Assembly: GCA_012517115.1 (NCBI GenBank)
Contig: JAAYVP010000204.1
Coordinates: 1-40,094, forward strand
Reading direction: 5' to 3'
Source: Brooklawnia sp.
GTDB taxonomy: Bacteria > Actinomycetota > Actinomycetes > Propionibacteriales > Propionibacteriaceae
Length of the DNA: 40,094 bases
Below are positions 8,231 through 16,245 of this stretch, one piece after another (within the stretch, counting starts at the first letter, position 1; each line of letters starts with the position of its first letter). The translations under genes were made by a program, and so were the position numbers. The notes below the pieces were generated by a model that had not been told where the DNA came from, searched no databases, and saw nothing but the letters and a program-made list of their open reading frames with translations.

Positions 8231-8354
8231 CGTCTTCCTTCTTACTTGCCGGTTCGCCACCCAAGGGGTGGCCGCTGGACCCCACAGTAGCCCCACCGTG
8301 CCGACTACGGCCCACACGGACGAAGGATGGCCAGGCACCGCCTACGCTGGTGGC

Positions 8355-9104
8355 GTGCAGCTCACCACGCTGACAGTCGACTGTGGCGGCTCGGGCATCA
8401 AGGCCTCTGTCTTGGACGCCAGCGGCACTATGCGCGCGCCGGTGGAACGCGTTCCCACGCCGTACCCGTTGGCTCCCGACACGCTAGTCGAAGTGGTCAG
8501 CCAATTGTCGGCCAGGCTGCCGCGCGCTGACCGGTTGACCCTCGGCATGCCGGGCATGCTGCGGCATGGCGTAGTGATAAACACACCGCACTACGTCACC
8601 GAACACGGCCCGCGTTCCCGGGTTTCGCCCGACTTGCTGGCACAGTGGCAGGGCCTAGATATCCAGGCCAAGCTATCGGAGGCGCTGGGCATGCCGACGC
8701 TGGTCTTGAACGACGCCGAGGTACACGGTGCCGGATTGGTCACCGGTGCAGGTCTGGAGTTGGTGCTGACCTTTGGCACCGGGCTGGGATCAGCGCACTT
8801 CGAGGGCGGACAGTTGGCACCCCACCTGGAGTTGTCGCGCGCTCCGATACGGACGACCATCTTCGACGAGTATGTCGGCGAGCCGGAGAGACGTCGGTTG
8901 GGCAACGCGCTGTGGTCGCGGCGGGTGCGGCGGGTGCTGGAGTCGCTGCGTCCGGTATTCGTCTGGGACCGCGTCTACCTGGGCGGCGGGAACGCGCGCT
9001 GCATCAGCCCGAACGTGCTGGCGCAGATGGGCGACGACGTGGTCGTCGTCCCGAACTCGGCTGGCATCAGTGGCGGAGTGCGCGCCTGGCAGCTACTTCG
9101 CTGA
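8355..9104 (+). CDS. ROK-family sugar kinase, polyphosphate-glucokinase-like but divergent
   Basis: A 249-residue ROK/ASKHA kinase. The phosphate loop is DCGGSGIK (near residue 9), and GMPGMLRHGVVINTPHYV and LNDAEVHGAGL resemble polyphosphate glucokinase (PpgK). The adenosine-side motif is LTFGTGLGSAHFEGG. The general-base Asp of ROK kinases is present in LNDAE. The usual ExGH motif after the LTFGTG loop is replaced by ELSR, so the His is missing. The C-terminus has LGNALWSRRVRRVLESLRPV and LGGGNAR, seen in a PpgK-related actinobacterial subgroup. The GTG at 8355 matches the start of the conserved fold. The gene is transcribed divergently from sqdB and ends three bases from the convergent PAC2 gene. 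The phosphate donor (ATP or polyphosphate) cannot be read from sequence. Confidence 0.75.
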   Translation: MQLTTLTVDCGGSGIKASVLDASGTMRAPVERVPTPYPLAPDTLVEVVSQLSARLPRADRLTLGMPGMLRHGVVINTPHYVTEHGPRSRVSPDLLAQWQGLDIQAKLSEALGMPTLVLNDAEVHGAGLVTGAGLELVLTFGTGLGSAHFEGGQLAPHLELSRAPIRTTIFDEYVGEPERRRLGNALWSRRVRRVLESLRPVFVWDRVYLGGGNARCISPNVLAQMGDDVVVVPNSAGISGGVRAWQLLR

Positions 9105-9107
9105 CGC

Positions 9108-10028
9108 CTACTGTTCGTCGGGGTTGTCGAGACCCTTCAGGAACTCCTCGACCTCCGCGCCGATCTCGTCGGCGCTGGGGACTTCAGGCCGTGGAGTCAG
9201 GGCACGCTGGTCGGCCCACTGCTCGTATTGCTCCTCAAGTCGCGCCACGACTTCCTGCGCCTCCGACGACTGCGCGATCTGTGAATCGATCTGACGTCTG
9301 GTGACCTGGGCGGATTGCGCCAACCGGCCATCGGTGGGCAGCACCAAGCCGGCAGCCGTACTTGCCTGACCGAGCAGGGCAAGGGCGGCGTCCGGGTAGG
9401 TGGTCTCGGACAGATAATGCGGAACGTGCGCCACCAGGCCTAGGACATCCTTGCCGTGCTCGCCAAGTCGTAGCGTCAGCAGGCTGACGAACGATGCCCC
9501 CATTTGGAACATCCCCGGGATGCCCTCGCGATCACCCAACAGGCTCGGATCGGAGGCGAACCCCGTCACGTGTACCGGACGCGTGTGCGGCGCGGGGGCG
9601 GGTATCGACTGCAGGACGATCACACGCTCGACGCGGTAGCGTTCGATCACGCGTTCCACCGAGGCGGCCAACCGCTCCCACTGCAGTGCGGGCTCCGGAC
9701 CGCTGAGCAGCAGGAAAGAATTGCCCTGCGAGTCGCTCAACGCATGTAGCGCTATCTCGGGAGCCTGGTAGTCACGGAAATGATCGCGGTCGAAGACGAT
9801 TGGCGGCCGGTGACCGGTGTAGTCGAACAATTGGTCAACGTCGAAGGTGCCCACCTTGTGATTAGCCAGTCGTTCGAACAAATGCTCGTCTATCAAGGCT
9901 TGAGTCTGGCCAGCGTCGCCATAACTACCCAGGGTGACCAGCAGAGGGGGCCGGTCGGCGGCTTGCTGCTCGGACTCTGGCGGCTCAACGTGCGGCGCCA
10001 AGCTGAAGAGGTCAGCTGGATCGAGCAT
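9108..10028 (-). CDS. PAC2-family protein
   Basis: The 306-residue protein has the actinobacterial PAC2 (proteasome-assembling-chaperone-2-like) pattern. A segment LLVTLGSYGDAGQTQ near residue 28 is followed by DYTGHRPPIVFD, LLLSGPEPALQWERL, VIVLQSIPAPAPHTRPVHVTG and HVPHYL. The C-terminal 60 residues are Glu/Gln-rich and probably coiled. In mycobacteria PAC2 proteins are linked loosely to proteasome biology or ATP-grasp enzymes, but their biochemical role is unsettled; none of those partners is adjacent here. I placed the start at the ATG 10026-10028 because GGAGGTG lies eight bases before it, in preference to a GTG-type start five codons upstream. Confidence 0.8.
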   Translation of the reverse strand: MLDPADLFSLAPHVEPPESEQQAADRPPLLVTLGSYGDAGQTQALIDEHLFERLANHKVGTFDVDQLFDYTGHRPPIVFDRDHFRDYQAPEIALHALSDSQGNSFLLLSGPEPALQWERLAASVERVIERYRVERVIVLQSIPAPAPHTRPVHVTGFASDPSLLGDREGIPGMFQMGASFVSLLTLRLGEHGKDVLGLVAHVPHYLSETTYPDAALALLGQASTAAGLVLPTDGRLAQSAQVTRRQIDSQIAQSSEAQEVVARLEEQYEQWADQRALTPRPEVPSADEIGAEVEEFLKGLDNPDEQ

Positions 10029-10062
10029 TGTCGTCACCTCCAATGGATAGTTAGGTGGTTCT

Positions 10063-10290
10063 TTGTCCAGTCAGTACAACGCCCGACAACCGATCTGGTA
10101 TTCCGCGACGGGCGGTAACCACTATGAGGACCTGACCGTGACCTTCCGGCTGCGATTCCCCGAGGGCACGGGCGGGGACGCTGCGCACGGCCGTATTCCG
10201 GCTGCGCTCCAGGTGTCCCGTGACCGCGATTGCACCGTGAGCCGCACCGTCGAGGCGGGCACACCGGTCGAGTTCGTGGTGGACGGGTAG
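10063..10290 (+). CDS. Short OsmC-like protein or remnant (C-terminal half only)
   Basis: A 75-codon frame begins at TTG 10063 with AGGTGG four bases upstream; an in-frame TAG at 10048 rules out a longer product. The product resembles only the second half of OsmC-type thiol peroxidases: HYEDLTVTFRLRFPEG is followed by RIPAALQVSRDRDCTVSRTV, where the Cys in the helix after xxSxxR matches the second redox Cys of OsmC proteins. The N-terminal half with the first Cys is absent, because the space upstream is taken by the divergent PAC2 gene. It is either a decayed gene or a genuine half-size protein. The good ribosome site and intact frame argue mildly for expression. It ends 26 bases before the M20 peptidase start. 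The family call is from memory of the motif. Confidence 0.4.
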   Translation: MSSQYNARQPIWYSATGGNHYEDLTVTFRLRFPEGTGGDAAHGRIPAALQVSRDRDCTVSRTVEAGTPVEFVVDG

Positions 10291-10316
10291 GGCTGAGGTT
10301 GTGCCAAGCTGGTCGG

Positions 10317-11639
10317 GTGAGCGACTGGACCGATCTCGAAGCCGACGCCCTGCGCATCACCGGTGACCTGATCCGTATCGACACCTCCAACTACGGCGAC
10401 GGGTCGGGGCCAACCGAGCGTCCGGCTGCCGAGTACGTGGTCGAGGAACTGCATGCGGTTGGGTTGGCGGCGACTCTCATCGAATCCGCGCCCGGCCGGG
10501 CGAGTGTGGTCGTCCGGATACCGGGTCGTGATCGGACCAGAGGCGGTCTGGTGGTGCATGGCCATCTCGACGTGGTACCTGCGAACCCAACCGATTGGTC
10601 TGTGGACCCCTTCGGCGCGGTCGAGCGGGACGGCATGATCTGGGGTCGGGGAGCCGTTGACATGAAGTCGATGGACGCCATGATGCTGGCAAACCTGCGG
10701 CGCCTTGCTCGTCAGAGTCTCGTTCCACCGCGTGACCTGGTCTTTGCGTTCTTCGCCGACGAGGAGCAGGGCGGAGTGCTGGGCGCCGACTGGCTAGTTA
10801 ACCATCATCCGGAAGTGTTCGCAGGCTGCACAGAGGCGATCAGCGAGGTTGGTGGCTACTCGATCACTCTGCCGGTGGCTGGCAGCGACCAGACCCGCCG
10901 GGCCTACCTGCTGCAAACCGCCGAGAAAGGGCTCATGTGGGTGCACCTGCGGGCCACCGGACGCGCCGGTCATGGCTCGTTGCCCAACGACAGCAACGCG
11001 ATCGTCCGGTTGGCCGAGGCGATCACCAGAATTAGCGCGCATCACTGGCCGGTCGAGTATGTGGCCAGCGTGCAAGAGTTGTTCGACGGGGTGACGGAGA
11101 TTACCGGGATCACGCCGGCCGACGACCTGGAGCGGTTCCTCGACCTGCTCGGCGGGGCGAGGGGTTTCGTGGCGGCCACTTTGCGTGATTCTGCTAACTT
11201 CACCCGGTTGGATGCCGGCTACAAGAACAACGTGATTCCCGGCGAGGCCACCGCCCACCTCGACTGCCGTTTCCTGCCTGGCCATCAGGACCTGCTGCTG
11301 GCCACCATCCGCGAACTGGCGGGGGAACACGTCGAGGTGGTCATCGACCACGTGGGCACCTCGCTGGATGCCCCCCGACACGCTGGGTTGATCGACAAGA
11401 TGCAGGCCGCTATCGAAGCCGAGGATCCCGGCAGCGCGCTGCTGCCGTACTGCTTGTCGGCCGGCACCGACAACAAGTGGTTGGATCGCCTCGGCATCGC
11501 CGGCTATGGCTTCGCCCCGCTGCGACTGCCACCGGATCTCGACTTCTCCGCCCTCTTCCACGGCGTCGATGAGCGTGTCCCGATCGATGCAGTGCGCTTC
11601 GGGACGCGGGTGCTGTGCCGGTTGCTTGAGGACTGTTGA
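10317..11639 (+). CDS. M20-family metallopeptidase (ArgE/DapE/carboxypeptidase type)
   Basis: This 440-residue zinc hydrolase contains the M20 metal and catalytic motifs in order: HGHLDVVP (metal His83, catalytic Asp85), GRGAVDMKS (bridging Asp115), FADEEQGG (Glu149 general base, Glu150 metal) and AISEVGGYS. A small dimerisation domain with GRAGHGSLPNDSNAIVRLAEA comes next, then PGEATAHLDCRFLPG and the final metal-site region SAGTDNKW. It is the branch often annotated as acetylornithine deacetylase/succinyl-diaminopimelate desuccinylase-like or dipeptidase; substrate cannot be assigned. GTG 10317 fits the family N-terminus (DLIRIDTSNYGDGSGP follows). Upstream it overlaps no gene and lies just after the OsmC-like frame. 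No arginine or lysine pathway gene is nearby, so a general peptidase role is most likely. Confidence 0.88.
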   Translation: MSDWTDLEADALRITGDLIRIDTSNYGDGSGPTERPAAEYVVEELHAVGLAATLIESAPGRASVVVRIPGRDRTRGGLVVHGHLDVVPANPTDWSVDPFGAVERDGMIWGRGAVDMKSMDAMMLANLRRLARQSLVPPRDLVFAFFADEEQGGVLGADWLVNHHPEVFAGCTEAISEVGGYSITLPVAGSDQTRRAYLLQTAEKGLMWVHLRATGRAGHGSLPNDSNAIVRLAEAITRISAHHWPVEYVASVQELFDGVTEITGITPADDLERFLDLLGGARGFVAATLRDSANFTRLDAGYKNNVIPGEATAHLDCRFLPGHQDLLLATIRELAGEHVEVVIDHVGTSLDAPRHAGLIDKMQAAIEAEDPGSALLPYCLSAGTDNKWLDRLGIAGYGFAPLRLPPDLDFSALFHGVDERVPIDAVRFGTRVLCRLLEDC

Positions 11640-11779
11640 GGAATCCTGGGAGCGCGGCGTCTAGTAACGGTTGGTCAGCACATCCCAGAGCACTGGGAGT
11701 TCCAAGTTGATTGCCGGTCAAATAGACTCCACTACTTAGACCCACCTGGGTGGCCAGCATTCGACAAAAGGAGTGCCAA

Positions 11780-12964
11780 ATGACCGAGCACACCCCCGAT
11801 GACCTGGATCCCACCGGCCGCGACTTGCGTGAATACACCGATGAATTGCGTCCTGCGTACCCGGTCGTCCGTAACTCGCAGGGGCAGTACGTCTTGCTGC
11901 GGCATGCGGACGTAGTCGCTGCTGCCGTGGACGCGGACACTTTCTCCAGTGCGGTCTCCGCCCACCTGCAGGTGCCGAACGGCCTGGATGGGGCCGAGCA
12001 TCGCGCGGCCCGCAAGACCCTGGACCGGTATTTCGAACCCGAGGTGCTGGCCCCGTTCGAGCCGGTTTTCCGGGACATCGCCCGGGACTTGTTGGGCAGG
12101 GTCCCCAACGGTGTGGTGGTGGACGCGGTCCGCGAGATCGGCGCGCAGTTCGCAGTCCGTGCACAGAGTGCCTGGTTGGGTTGGCCGTCGAAGTTGGAGC
12201 CGCAACTTCTGCAGTGGATGGCCGCCAATCATGCGGCCACCCGGTCCGGCGATCGCAGCCGCACGGCCGCGGTGGCTGAGGAGTTCGACGAGATCATCCG
12301 GTCGGTGCTCAAGCCGCGGCGTTCGATGGGCGACCGGGCACCCAACGACCTCACCACCCGATTGATGCATGACAAGGTCGATGGTCGTCCCCTCACCGAC
12401 ACCGAACTGGTTTCGGTGCTGCGCAACTGGACCGGCGGCGACCTCGGGTCCATCGCGCTGTGCGTGGGTGTCTTGTTCGCTTATCTCGCCGAGCATCCCG
12501 ACATCCAGCAACGGCTGGGATCTGATGCCAGTGACGCCGAACTGGACGCGGCCATCGACGAGATTCTGCGGATCGATGATCCGTTCGTGTCGAACCGGCG
12601 GCGCACCACCCGCCCGGTGCGGGTCGGCCACACAGATATCCCACAAGGCGCGGTAGTGAAGTTGCACTGGACGTCGGCGAACCGGGATGCCGATGTCTTC
12701 GGTGATCCGGATCGTTTCGATCCCCAGGGCAATGCCGCCGACAACCTCGTCTACGGTATCGGGCCGCACGTCTGCCCGGGGCGTCCGCTCGCCACCATGG
12801 AACTGCGCATCGCACTGCAGGAGACACTTGCAACTCGCTTGATCACCCCTGCCGTCGATGAGCCGGCGAAGCGAGCGGTGGCCCCGATCGGCGGATTCCA
12901 CCGGGTACCGGTGGTGCTACGCGACCGCAGCAGCGGTGAGCGGACCCGGGGCCGCTTGGATTAG
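11780..12964 (+). CDS. Cytochrome P450
   Basis: A 394-residue soluble bacterial P450. The heme-binding loop is YGIGPHVCPG with the thiolate ligand Cys332. The K-helix ExxR is EILR (Glu261-Arg264). The I-helix is NWTGGDLGSIA, where GGDLGS stands at the position of the usual AGxET oxygen-activation motif. NRDADVFGDPDRFD is the typical meander region. The start ATG 11780 has AAGGAG seven bases upstream. No ferredoxin or ferredoxin reductase gene is adjacent, so electrons must come from elsewhere. A longer ATG 30 bases upstream lacks a ribosome site. The substrate is unknown; the neighbouring glutamine amidotransferase is convergent and shares no operon with it. Confidence 0.92.
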   Translation: MTEHTPDDLDPTGRDLREYTDELRPAYPVVRNSQGQYVLLRHADVVAAAVDADTFSSAVSAHLQVPNGLDGAEHRAARKTLDRYFEPEVLAPFEPVFRDIARDLLGRVPNGVVVDAVREIGAQFAVRAQSAWLGWPSKLEPQLLQWMAANHAATRSGDRSRTAAVAEEFDEIIRSVLKPRRSMGDRAPNDLTTRLMHDKVDGRPLTDTELVSVLRNWTGGDLGSIALCVGVLFAYLAEHPDIQQRLGSDASDAELDAAIDEILRIDDPFVSNRRRTTRPVRVGHTDIPQGAVVKLHWTSANRDADVFGDPDRFDPQGNAADNLVYGIGPHVCPGRPLATMELRIALQETLATRLITPAVDEPAKRAVAPIGGFHRVPVVLRDRSSGERTRGRLD

Positions 12965-12982
12965 CGCGGAACCTGCCCCCGG

Positions 12983-13690
12983 CTACGCCTCTTCGCGGAC
13001 GAACTTGGCGAACCCCGAAGCGACAAGCTGAGCTGCCGGGCGGACGCGATCGTCCGCAGCGGTGAGCTCGGCCACCAGGCGGAGGTGCTCTGCTTCGGAA
13101 TCGGTCTCCCAACGTGCAGTCGACTCGGGCGCCTTCTCGGGGTGGTATTGCACGCCCCAGGCGTTGCCGAGCCGCAAGACCTGGTTGCCGTAGCGTGCCG
13201 TCTGGGCTAGTTCGGCCGCACCAGCTGGCAGCTCAGTGACTACGTCGTGGTGCGACATCGAAACCAGAGTGGTCCCCTGAGCCGCGATGGGCCCGAAGAT
13301 CGGATCTTCGGCAGCCGCAGACAACCAAGTAAGTTCGACCGCACCGTGTTCGCCGCCATCGCAGTGGTTGACCACCACACGGCCGCCAAGAGCCTCGGCC
13401 AGCACCTGGTGCCCCAGGCAGATGCCTAGGATCGGCAACTCGATGCTGTGGGCGTCGGCCAACAGGTCGCCCAGCGGGTCGAGCCAACTGTAGGTGCGCC
13501 GGTCGTGCGCTGACATATGGCCGCCAAGCAGTAACAGACCCTCGCCTACCGCAGACAACTGCGGCACGTCCTTCTCCCACAAGCCCACCACCGACAGTCG
13601 CACGCCGGCGTCCCGAAGCCATTTCTCGAACCTGACCAGCGGCACTTGCGGATCGGGCTGCAGCACGGTGATACGGGGTTGTTTGACCAT
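12983..13690 (-). CDS. Class-I glutamine amidotransferase-like protein
   Basis: This 235-residue stand-alone class-I GATase domain has the nucleophile Cys in GICLGHQVLAEALGG and the His-x-Glu pair in VQYHPEKAP. LLLLGGHMSAHD precedes them as the oxyanion region. It belongs to the GuaA-like group of stand-alone amidotransferases often annotated as GMP synthase-like; members include gamma-glutamyl hydrolases acting on small amides. No synthetase partner domain is fused or adjacent, so it is not GMP or CTP synthase. A role in hydrolysing a gamma-glutamyl compound is possible but unproven. The gene is convergent with the P450, separated by 18 bases. Confidence 0.82.
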   Translation of the reverse strand: MVKQPRITVLQPDPQVPLVRFEKWLRDAGVRLSVVGLWEKDVPQLSAVGEGLLLLGGHMSAHDRRTYSWLDPLGDLLADAHSIELPILGICLGHQVLAEALGGRVVVNHCDGGEHGAVELTWLSAAAEDPIFGPIAAQGTTLVSMSHHDVVTELPAGAAELAQTARYGNQVLRLGNAWGVQYHPEKAPESTARWETDSEAEHLRLVAELTAADDRVRPAAQLVASGFAKFVREEA

Positions 13691-13817
13691 GCACGAAGAC
13701 TACCGAGCACTTGCTGCCCCTCCCACCGCTCGGTGACTAGATTGACCACGTCAGATCGGACCCTCGGCACATCGGGGGTCCTCTGGCTGGCTCGGTTCGG
13801 CGGCCACCGATGGTGAC

Positions 13818-14636
13818 TCAGCTGGGGGATTGCTGGATCGCGGCTTCCTCGAACGGCCAGCCATTCACGATGGGGCCTGGGCGGCCTTCCTCCCGGTAGT
13901 ACTCGCGCCCCATCCATGCGCGGAACGCCTCCGGCGGCACCGAAAGCATCCATTGCGTATCAGATTGGCTGCCGTGCGCGGCCAGGGCAGCCCGTTTGCG
14001 GTCGAGGACGCTGCTGACGTCCACCCGCCAACCTATCTCTGACTCCGGCAGGCCAATCGGCAGTCCGTCGTCGCCTACCATCTCGCCGAACGAAGAATCG
14101 ATGCCCAGGGCGGCCGCGCGGGCGGCCATTCGTCGCATGTCGTCGCGGTTCGTGGTCTGCTCCAGCACTCGGGCTGGGTGGCTGGCCAACTGTGCGGCCC
14201 GGTAGGCCACCTGGTGCACCTTCACATGATCGGGGTGCCCGTAGTTGCCGTGCCAGTCGTAGGTGACTAGGACGTCCGCGTGCTCCTGGTCGAGGATGTC
14301 AGCCAGGCGGCGACCGGCCTGGTCTAGATTCGCCTGCACGAAGCTCAGCGGATCGCTGTTCTGCGACCAACCCGTCATCCCGGAATCGTGGTAACCCAAC
14401 CAGGCCACCCGTGCGATGCCCAGTATCCGGGCGGACGCGTCAGCTTCGGCACGCCGACGTTGCGCAACCGTCTCACCCGGGGCCAGGTCTTCCGGGACAG
14501 TACCGTGCTCGCCGCCGGTGGCGAAAACCACCACTACGCGGTGGCCTCGTTCGGCGGCGAGCATCATCGTCCCGGCGGTTTGGCTTGCCTCGTCGTCGGG
14601 ATGGGCGTGGAAGAAGACCAGTGTGGACACCAGCAC
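13818..14636 (-). CDS. PIG-L family deacetylase (MshB/Mca-like)
   Basis: The 272-residue protein has the zinc-binding AHPDDEAS motif at residues 11-18 and the second metal motif YGHPDHVKVHQ. TGGEHGTVPEDL and RRAEADASARILGIARVAWLGY follow the pattern of MshB/Mca enzymes of mycothiol metabolism. MshB deacetylates GlcNAc-inositol; Mca cleaves mycothiol conjugates. The long loop and the C-terminal VPPEAFRAWMGREYY (compare Mca/MshB tails) favour one of these over a general GlcNAc deacetylase, but I cannot tell which. It starts 30 bases after the end of the aldehyde dehydrogenase gene on the same strand and may be co-transcribed with it. No clear Shine-Dalgarno is visible. Confidence 0.78.
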   Translation of the reverse strand: MLVSTLVFFHAHPDDEASQTAGTMMLAAERGHRVVVVFATGGEHGTVPEDLAPGETVAQRRRAEADASARILGIARVAWLGYHDSGMTGWSQNSDPLSFVQANLDQAGRRLADILDQEHADVLVTYDWHGNYGHPDHVKVHQVAYRAAQLASHPARVLEQTTNRDDMRRMAARAAALGIDSSFGEMVGDDGLPIGLPESEIGWRVDVSSVLDRKRAALAAHGSQSDTQWMLSVPPEAFRAWMGREYYREEGRPGPIVNGWPFEEAAIQQSPS

Positions 14637-14666
14637 ATTCTTCCAGCCTTCAACAACTCCGCAGGA

Positions 14667-16097
14667 TCAGGACTCGATGTACACCATCTGGGTGCGCGTG
14701 AACTCTTCGACACCGTGGCGGCCGTCGGCGCCGCCGACGCCCGACTTGCGGGTACCGGCGTGGAAGCCCTGCATCGCTTCGAAGTTCTCCCGGTTGATGT
14801 AGGTTTCGCCGAAGTCGATCTCACGCATGCCGCGCATCGCGTTGGCCAGCGAAGTCGTGTAGAGCGAGGAGGTCAGGCCGTACTCTGAGTCGTTGGCCTG
14901 TTCGATCGCCTCGTCGAAGTCGTCCACCACCATGATCGGCAGCACCGGCCCGAAAATCTCATCGCGGACCACCGACATCTCGGGAGTGACGTCTGCCAGC
15001 ACCGTCGGCTCGTAGAAGCTGCCGCGGTCACGATCGGCCACCCGGCCGCCGGTGGTCGCGGTGGCGCCTGCCGAAACCGCGGCGTCGACCATCCCGGCGA
15101 TCCGTTCCACGGCCGACCTGTCGATCAAGGCGCCCATTTCCAGGTCGGTCTCGATCGAGGGATCACCGTACCTGGTGGCGGCCATGGCCTCGGTCATCTT
15201 CGAGATGAACTCGTCGGCAATGCCGCGGGTCACGTAGACCCGCTCGGCGCAGTTGCAGACCTGGCCGGAGTTGATCACACGGGACGCCTTGATGGCGCCA
15301 ACGGCCAGGTCGAGGTCGGCGTCGTCCAGCACGATGGCGGGTGCCTTGCCGCCCAACTCGAGGCTGACCTTGGTGATGTTGCGGGACGCCGCGCTCATGA
15401 TCTTCTGGCCAACTTCGACTGAACCTGTGAATGAGACGATGTCGATGTCCGAATGCCCCGCCAGATAGCCGCCGATGTTCCCCGGTCCGGATAACAGGCT
15501 GAACACGCCATCGGGGAGCCCGACCTGCGAAGCGATCCGGGCGAACTCCATTGCGTTGATCGGCGTCGCCGAGGCTGGCTTGACGACACAGGTGTTGCCG
15601 GTCACCAGCGCCGGGGCCATCTTGCGGGCGATGAGGAAGAACGGGAAGTTCCAAGGCAGGATGCCGGCCGCGACGCCCAGCGGCTTGCGCAAGAGGAAGA
15701 TCTGCTCCTTGGGACGGGCACTGTTGAGGACCTCACCTTCCAGGTGGAGCGCGAACGACGCCATGTAGTCGAGGTAATCGGCGGTGAAGTTCACCTCGAC
15801 GCTTGCCAGGGCCCGCACCTTCGACTGCTCCCGGACGATTATGTCGGTGAGCAACGCCTCATTCTCGCGAATGCCGGTCGCGATCTTGGTCAGGTAGCTG
15901 GCTCGCTCTGGGGCAGGGGTGAGCGCCCACTGCTTCTTGGCCGCCTTGGCAGCGGCGACAGCGTCGTCGATGTCCTGCTCGGTGGCACGCGGTACCTCCG
16001 CGACGACTTCGTCGGTGGCTGGATTGCGCACCTCGATCGCATCGGTGGTGCCGCGGAACTCGCCCGCGATGTAGTTCTGGTAGTGAGTCTGTGACAT
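14667..16097 (-). CDS. aldA: NAD-dependent aldehyde dehydrogenase, AldA-like (lactaldehyde/glycolaldehyde dehydrogenase)
   Basis: A 476-residue ALDH. The NAD-site ILPWNFPFFLIARKMAPALVTGNT, general-base Glu in SLELGGKAP and catalytic Cys in NSGQVCNCAERVYV are all present. The C-terminal run INRENFEAMQGFHAG followed by KSGVGGADG and TQMVYIES is almost the same as E. coli AldA. That enzyme oxidises L-lactaldehyde to lactate and glycolaldehyde to glycolate, so one of these aldehydes is the likely substrate. GGAG lies seven bases upstream of the ATG. No fuc, rha or propanediol gene is adjacent; fructose or methylglyoxal metabolism could supply lactaldehyde. Long shared motifs with an enterobacterial enzyme could reflect transfer or just strong conservation. 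Confidence 0.88.
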   Translation of the reverse strand: MSQTHYQNYIAGEFRGTTDAIEVRNPATDEVVAEVPRATEQDIDDAVAAAKAAKKQWALTPAPERASYLTKIATGIRENEALLTDIIVREQSKVRALASVEVNFTADYLDYMASFALHLEGEVLNSARPKEQIFLLRKPLGVAAGILPWNFPFFLIARKMAPALVTGNTCVVKPASATPINAMEFARIASQVGLPDGVFSLLSGPGNIGGYLAGHSDIDIVSFTGSVEVGQKIMSAASRNITKVSLELGGKAPAIVLDDADLDLAVGAIKASRVINSGQVCNCAERVYVTRGIADEFISKMTEAMAATRYGDPSIETDLEMGALIDRSAVERIAGMVDAAVSAGATATTGGRVADRDRGSFYEPTVLADVTPEMSVVRDEIFGPVLPIMVVDDFDEAIEQANDSEYGLTSSLYTTSLANAMRGMREIDFGETYINRENFEAMQGFHAGTRKSGVGGADGRHGVEEFTRTQMVYIES

Positions 16098-16245
16098 TGC
16101 TGATCTCCATGGTCGAGCGTCGCGGAAGGCTGATCATTGTCCCCCGTCCAAACTACGCCTGCCTCATCGACATCGGCGAGGGAGTCCCCCTCATAATGCC
16201 CTGGCCGGGCCATCCGGATGCCGCTCACGACGTAGCGTAAGGAGC

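Noticed and set aside
6914-8290. A 458-codon open frame on the plus strand opposite sqdB/sqdX.
   Set aside because: It is antisense to two genes with full family motifs, its product is low-complexity and shows no domain; long antisense frames are common in high-GC DNA.
11732-12901. A 389-codon minus-strand frame opposite the P450 gene.
   Set aside because: It mirrors the P450 codons and has no recognisable motif; the plus-strand gene has a ribosome site, heme Cys and ExxR.
12983-13690. The glutamine amidotransferase as guaA or pyrG.
   Set aside because: Only the amidotransferase domain is present; there is no synthetase domain or neighbouring partner gene.
14667-16097. The aldehyde dehydrogenase as a sulfolactaldehyde dehydrogenase in a sulfoquinovose breakdown pathway.
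   Set aside because: No sulfoquinovosidase, SQ kinase or SF aldolase-like gene is present, and the motifs match AldA; proximity to sqdB is over 6 kb with unrelated genes between.
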